A stretch of 10,222 nucleotides of DNA. Origin: Schizochytrium sp. TIO01. Taxonomy: Eukaryota; Sar; Bigyra; Thraustochytrida; Thraustochytriidae. This document shows, piece by piece, positions 1 to 10,222 of this stretch. The position numbers and the translations under genes are program-made. Numbering within the stretch: position 1 is the stretch's first letter; the number at the start of each line of letters is the position of its first letter. The stretch is taken from the NCBI GenBank assembly GCA_004764695.1, contig SMSO01000019.1, forward strand, positions 64,001-74,222. The letters run 5' to 3'. The notes beneath the pieces are model-generated. The model was not told the DNA's origin. It did not search any database and saw only the letters and a list, made by a program, of their open reading frames with translations.

Positions 1-16
1 CGAGCTTAGCTGAAGG

Positions 17-24
17 GATATAAG
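17..24 (+). promoter_or_regulatory. Possible TATA-like element
   Basis: GATATAAG lies 42 nt upstream of the ATG at 66, a spacing that would allow a very short 5' UTR. With only 16 bases of upstream context this is weak. It would be irrelevant if exon 1 is internal. Confidence 0.2.
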
Positions 25-65
25 CACGCGTACGCTGGTTCAGGTATAGATCTTTACTTGCTGCG

Positions 66-5691
<5,626 letters not shown>

Positions 5692-5900
5692 TTTATTCTT
5701 TATTAAACCTTGTTGCTGTATATTTAACTATGTGAATGATATTACAATTTTGTAGATTTTCAGGATTATGAACGTACTAGAAAATATTAATCATCATAAT
5801 ATAGAGCGTGTAGGTGATGGAAACATTTTGATTGAATACTGATATTGACAATTTAAGAAGCGAATAAATTAAACGCCGTAAGAGTCAGAGACAATATTTT
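5692..5900 (+). promoter_or_regulatory. Probable 3' UTR with AATAAA candidate
   Basis: The sequence after the TAG is strongly AT-rich. A canonical AATAAA occurs at 5863-5868, about 170 nt after the stop. Whether this lineage uses that signal cannot be told from the sequence. Confidence 0.25.
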
Positions 5901-6960
5901 GAAAGATGTTAGAGCACAAGACACGACTAGTGAACGTGCATGTGGCAATCAGTGATTTTCAAGATGTGAAGTGAAAAATTGCCATAATGCTCAAAACTCC
6001 GTAGTAGGTTGCATTTAGAAAAAAGTGCTTGAGGGTCATTGCATGAATAAAATAAATTCACCTTACATTAAATAATGCCTTATAAGTCCATAATTCTTCA
6101 TACGTATTTTTGGAGTTTTGAATGTGAGTTTGGAAGCCGTTTTCAAGTTCCTCAGATCCCCATCCGAAAATTTCGGTTGTCATATTCGGATTACTCAAGT
6201 TTCAGCTTCTTTAAGTACATAGTTTACTCAATGCGACCACTACAAGTTTGAGAAGGCTCGATAAATTATGAAAATGCAGCAGCTTTTGCAACAACGTCTA
6301 TGGGGAAGCTTGACGATTCCTTTTCTATAGTTGCCAGACAAAATGTTAAATGACACATGTGATTTAATGACCAACAACCTGTTGCAAAGTAATTGACGAC
6401 GAGAGTATGGGGCCATTCTCCAACAATGGTGGCGTTGTTGTGCGTTGTTGTGCGTTGAAAACAGAATGTTGTTTCAGGCCTCATTTATTACCAAAGCCAT
6501 ATCTATCCAGGTGTATTACCCAAATCTAAACTAACTGGGCCCTTTGATGCGAAATCTATGTATTCAGCTTGTCTGTGTCTGCAAGCTCAATAAACTCAAT
6601 AATGTTCTTTCCCTTTCACTCTCTTCATCAGGTCTCACTGACCACCTTACTAAAGCTCATTCTCTTGTCAGACTACCTCTGTGCGGTCCATCGCAGAAGC
6701 TATTATGCAATAGCTATATTAGCGAACCTGAGATTCTGTATTGTGGTAAAGTATCCTGATATAGACGGTATTCAAATAAAAAAGTAGCTAGAAGAAGAAG
6801 CGTGTGATCACTCAAAAGCTCGAGCAGTCAAAAGTATCATGGAAATATCCCTAACAAAGTCTGGTGCACTTTAACGCCTCATTTCTGGCCTACTCTGATT
6901 ACTTTTTCGATAAACTCAATAAGCAATCTCTTTTTTAGCACAGCTTCTATCGTCCTATAT
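5901..6960. other. AT-rich intergenic DNA, no supported gene
   Basis: I find no conserved domain, RNA gene or long open frame. Short frames at 6266-6484 (-) and 6544-6787 (+) look random. A small direct repeat of GCGTTGTTGT is present near 6431-6456. A spliced gene with very short exons cannot be excluded. Confidence 0.6.
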
Positions 6961-6971
6961 CAAGGGATAAA

Positions 6972-6987
6972 GATGTAAGAGCTGCGT
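6972..6987 (+). repeat. Dispersed 16-bp motif, copy 1
   Basis: GATGTAAGAGCTGCGT is identical at 6972-6987 and 8402-8417. After one mismatch the match continues for two further bases (CG). Both copies are on the + strand, about 1.43 kb apart. The function is unknown. Confidence 0.7.
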
Positions 6988-6998
6988 ACGGCATTCAA

Positions 6999-7048
6999 TC
7001 CACCGGGCATCTGACGCCCAGTAGTGTGGGCACTCTTCATGAGGTGGA
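6999..7048. other. GC-rich hairpin-forming island
   Basis: An outer pair TCCACC (6999-7004) with GGTGGA (7043-7048) encloses CAT (7008-7010) with ATG (7039-7041). An inner stem GCCCA (7016-7020) with TGGGC (7027-7031) closes a six-base loop. The island stands out from AT-rich flanks and might mark a small structured RNA or a relic. No known RNA family is recognised. Confidence 0.35.
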
Positions 7049-8640
7049 CGCCCGTCGTATAAATTGTCCGGGAGAGCAGAGCCTTACCGTGGATGCGTTG
7101 CCTTCCTTCTTCTTTTCCTTTCACGACCTCCATTGCTTGGACGGCTCCACATCCTAGTCTGCTTCATAAGTTAACGACAAGAGTAATTGTTTTGAGTTAT
7201 GCACATTCAATATGAAAGCAAAGGGATTGTAGTATTATTAGCCGTGGAGTTGTATAGTGCAACAGAACTTTCTAGTTTCGAGATGACCTGATTTTGTTTG
7301 ATCCTGTCAATAAGTTAATACACCCATGACCTGCGCTCAAATGAAGCTGAAGGAAAAAAAAACCAGGTCTGGTATGAAACCCATATGAAAATTCAAAGCA
7401 ACAACACTGATCACAACTAGTTCTCAAGAAACCCGAACAATTATGGCTCAACGACAGTGTCGGGTGTCTAGGTTTTCGTAGCTGTACTTAACAAGAGTCT
7501 ACCGGGGATAACACCATCCTAATGGGCTCTACTACTGCGATGTCAAGCTTGTAGATATACAAAGATGGAGACGGACAGAATTGCACCAACCTCTAAACTT
7601 ATCCTCAGTTCCTCACGTTCAAAGCAGTTCTTTCTTGTTTATCTGGTGTTAACGCTCATCTTGCTTACACAACTCTTCAGTATTCTCATTATGACCATCC
7701 ACTCAAAACACTATATGAATGTTTACTAAGATTTTCCCAAATGGCTTAGAACCCATTTTTCTTTTTGGACCCTTTTCACACTTAGTGCACTGTTTTGCGA
7801 CTCGTTCTAGGTCTCATCTGATTACTTCTTTAGTTCAATCAGTGCCGCGTTTCCTAGTTGATTGGAAGGCAATCGGAGAGAAGAAAGAAGGGATCTGAGC
7901 AAGGATAGGCTAGCCTTCAGAATGGTAAACGAAGAGGTTGCGTGCGTGGAGCGCAGTCGCAGCTCTTTGAGAAAACTAAGCTCATGTGAGTCAGTTAGGT
8001 TAGCTATGTGTGGGCTAAGAAGACTTGGCTTATATCGCCGGTGAGACTTGAGTGATTGATTATTTTGTGTGTTTTGGGCATGCTTGCTTGTGGAGCTTCT
8101 TCTTCTTGGAGAGATGTGCAATTTCCTTGTTGCACTTAAGCGTATACAATAAGAGGACTGCTTTTTAACTCTAAAGAGTTTTCGATTGAAAGATATTTCT
8201 TTAAGCATTTCTTTTCAGATGGAATAGTCAAAGACATCTTCGACTTGAAAGAAGGAAGAGTTTTTTAAAAAATTTTTTTAATGGAGTATCAGGCGAATGC
8301 ATTCATTGGACAACTTGTATTGAAACGGTCTAGAGGGCGAGAACCTCAGTAACAATTATCTTTTCTAACGTAGTTGTAATGCCCTTACGCCAGGAGGTGA
8401 TGATGTAAGAGCTGCGTTCGATCTTCGAACTGCCACAAGCAGCCTGTGACAAGGAGCTTTGGACTGAACTTATTTATGATTGAGACGTCCTTGTTGATGC
8501 ACACATGTGCATAGAATAAGCCGGTCGGCTTCAATACTGTGCAATGCAGGAGTTTATGTCTCGTGTTGTTCGAAATCAGCCAGTGTTTGTTACTTTCTAT
8601 TTATGGCTATCATGTTTAGGCCATTGTCAATTTGATCCGC
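7049..8640. other. Intergenic DNA, no supported gene
   Basis: The stretch is low-GC with no recognisable domain. The longest frame (7822-8208, - strand, 128 codons) is rich in Ser, Leu, Arg and Lys and looks compositional. An A/T palindrome (TTTTTTAAAAAATTTTTT) lies near 8262-8279. A 16-bp motif at 8402-8417 repeats one at 6972-6987. Confidence 0.5.
8402..8417 (+). repeat. Dispersed 16-bp motif, copy 2
   Basis: This is the second copy of the motif at 6972-6987. It is followed immediately by a short palindrome, TTCGATCTTCGAA. It overlaps a box-C-like GTGATGA at 8397-8403. Confidence 0.7.
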
Positions 8641-9405
8641 TAATAAATGTATATATTTAACCTTATTCGTCTAAGCATCACGGTACTTCAACTGTACAAG
8701 CAGCAAACATGGACCCCAAAATACCGGATCAAGTTTTTGGTAGAAATTCCCCACAGCAATTTCCACTCATGAAATTTACTGAAACTCCTGTAAAAATATT
8801 CGGAAATTTCCAAATTTGCCACCATTTATTTGATACTTTAAAACTTCCAAAACAAACAAACATCAGCAATATTACACCACATTTTCTGCGTCGAAGGGCC
8901 CTTGTTCAACGCGGCCACTGAACGGGAAACCGTCAGAACAGAACAGAACAGTTGACAAGTTCCAACTGTTGATGGTTTTGTGAGTTCTCGAGGTGGCGCG
9001 AGGAAGGGTGTGTGCGGACGGGTTCAACTCTGTTGGACTTGTGAAGCACAGCAACAACTTCCTGCAAAATGCGCTAAGATTGGATCTGAGACAGCGTGTG
9101 CCATTTGGGTACATTTTGAAGCTGTCGCGGTCTTGAAGCTTCGTATTGTTACGTAGATCTTCGCAAAGTTTTGATCTGAACCGAAGACGTGAGGACCGTT
9201 GCATGTGGATGAATATTTCTTCAGAAGCGTGCAGCACTTCACATCGAAGTCTCCCCTAGGGATGTTTAAACAAACATTCTTTGGCGTGAGATTGGTCAAG
9301 GTTGAAAAGGACGATTGGCTGAGTTTTGAAATACACTTAGATTGTTGAAGAAACTTGTTTAAAATGATCTCCCACAGATTCATTTTAAATAATAATAAAC
9401 ATAGC
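8641..9405 (+). other. Probable rDNA spacer and 5' external transcribed spacer
   Basis: This is non-coding sequence immediately upstream of the 18S 5' end. RNA polymerase I initiation sites are not conserved enough to place by eye, so the ETS boundary is unknown. An AT-rich TATATATTT (8650-8658) lies about 750 nt upstream of 18S. A perfect 8-bp stem, AACAGTTG (8947-8954) with CAACTGTT (8963-8970), has an 8-nt loop. Open frames here on both strands have no recognisable content. Confidence 0.45.
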
Positions 9406-10222
9406 AATCTGGTTGATCCTGCCAGTAGTCATATGCTCGTCTCAAAGATTAAGCCATGCATGTGTAAGTATAAGCGATTGTACTGTGAGACTGCGAACGG
9501 CTCATTATATCAGTAATAATTTCTTCGGTAGTTTCTTTTATATGGATACCTGCAGTAATTCTGGAAATAATACATGCTGTAAGAGCCCTGTATGGGGCTG
9601 CACTTATTAGATTGAAGCCGATTTTATTGGTGAATCATGATAATTGAGCAGATTGACATTTTTGTCGATGAATCGTTTGAGTTTCTGCCCCATCAGTTGT
9701 CGACGGTAGTGTATTGGACTACGGTGACTATAACGGGTGACGGAGAGTTAGGGCTCGACTCCGGAGAGGGAGCCTGAGAGACGGCTACCATATCCAAGGA
9801 TAGCAGCAGGCGCGTAAATTACCCACTGTGGACTCCACGAGGTAGTGACGAGAAATATCGATGCGAAGCGTGTATGCGTTTTGCTATCGGAATGAGAGCA
9901 ATGTAAAACCCTCATCGAGGATCAACTGGAGGGCAAGTCTGGTGCCAGCAGCCGCGGTAATTCCAGCTCCAGAAGCATATGCTAAAGTTGTTGCAGTTAA
10001 AAAGCTCGTAGTTGAATTTCTGGCATGGGCGACCGGTGCTTTCCCTGAATGGGGATTGATTGTCTGTGTTGCCTTGGCCCATCTTTCTCATGCTGTTTTC
10101 GGTATGAGATCTTTCACTGTAATCAAAGCAGAGTGTTCCAAGCAGGTCGTATGACCGGTATGTTTATTATGGGATGATAAGATAGGACTTGGGTGCTATT
10201 TTGTTGGTTTGCACGCCTGAGT
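9406..10222 (+). rRNA. 18S (SSU) ribosomal RNA, 5' part, cut by window end
   Basis: The gene begins AATCTGGTTGATCCTGCCAG, the universal eukaryotic SSU 5' end. Further landmarks are GCCATGCATGTGTAAGTATA near 9452, GTGCCAGCAGCCGCGGTAA at 9942-9960 (the 530 loop) followed by TTCCAGCTCC, and GTTAAAAAGCTCGTAGTTG near 9997-10015. The window ends in or after the V4 region, so slightly under half of a typical gene of about 1.8 kb is present. The early variable regions (CATTATATCAGTAATAATTT, GCCCCATCAGTTGTCGACGG) resemble labyrinthulomycete sequences as I remember them. No insertion, group I intron or truncation is visible in this part. Reading frames at 9413-9610 and 9861-10154 are shadows of the rRNA. 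Confidence 0.97.

Noticed and set aside
7057-7215. Small gene with TATAAATT and a 40-codon frame from ATG 7093
   Set aside because: The frame is short and has no recognisable product. A TATA-like string is expected by chance in AT-rich DNA.
7822-8208. 128-codon minus-strand frame
   Set aside because: It is biased to Ser, Leu, Arg and Lys, has no motif I recognise, and has a competing frame on the other strand. A chance frame is more likely.
8402-8440. tRNA-like B box (GTTCGATCT) near the second 16-bp motif
   Set aside because: No A box, acceptor stem or cloverleaf could be drawn around it.
8397-8467. Possible C/D box snoRNA (GTGATGA at 8397-8403, CTGA at 8464-8467)
   Set aside because: Box spacing fits, but I see no terminal stem, no convincing internal boxes and no checked guide match.
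8709-9407. Frames 8709-8921 (+), 8872-9237 (-) and 9024-9407 (-)
   Set aside because: They overlap each other and lie in the probable rDNA spacer or ETS directly upstream of 18S. None has recognisable content.
9413-10154. Protein frames 9413-9610 and 9861-10154
   Set aside because: They lie wholly inside the 18S rRNA gene.

Overview
This is a eukaryotic window. The last 817 bases are the 5' part of a nuclear 18S (SSU) rRNA gene. Its variable regions resemble, from memory, those of Labyrinthulomycetes (thraustochytrids, labyrinthulids and relatives; stramenopiles). That placement is recognition by eye and was not searched. The rest of the window fits an intron-bearing protist with AT-rich non-coding DNA and more GC-rich exons.

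Positions 66-5691 hold one spliced gene on the + strand, which no single open reading frame reveals. I read 14 exons: a short first exon (66-130), twelve exons of exactly 84 nt, and a terminal exon (5355-5691). Every junction is phase 2, and every donor is GTAAGTT. Each 84-nt exon encodes one 28-residue leucine-rich repeat of the ribonuclease-inhibitor/NLR type (pattern LxxNxIG..EGAKAV..ALKEN.SLTSL). The joined product is 469 residues: an N-terminal cap, 12 LRRs (residues 22-357) and an unrecognised C-terminal domain of 112 residues. The introns (285-458 nt) are themselves homologous copies, so the repeated unit is a genomic block: second half of an intron, LRR exon, first half of the next intron. 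Tetranucleotide microsatellites, (GCTT)35, (GTTT)39 and others, have expanded near the centre of several introns.

The main point of interest is how variation is distributed. Most of each LRR exon is nearly identical even at silent sites, while the codons for the exposed residues of the concave beta-strand (LxxNx) differ in almost every copy. With frame-neutral exons and near-identical introns, this looks like a modular recognition array that could vary by unequal exchange, gene conversion or exon skipping. It recalls the one-exon-per-repeat LRR-ROCO genes of the brown alga Ectocarpus. No signalling, transmembrane or nucleotide-binding domain is visible.

Positions 5692 to about 8640 are AT-rich DNA without a supported gene. 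They contain a GC-rich hairpin-forming island (6999-7048) and a 16-bp motif present twice (6972-6987 and 8402-8417). The stretch of roughly 8640-9405 is probably rDNA spacer and 5' external transcribed spacer, followed by 18S rRNA from 9406 to the window end. A protein gene this close upstream suggests either the edge of an rDNA array or a dispersed rDNA unit.
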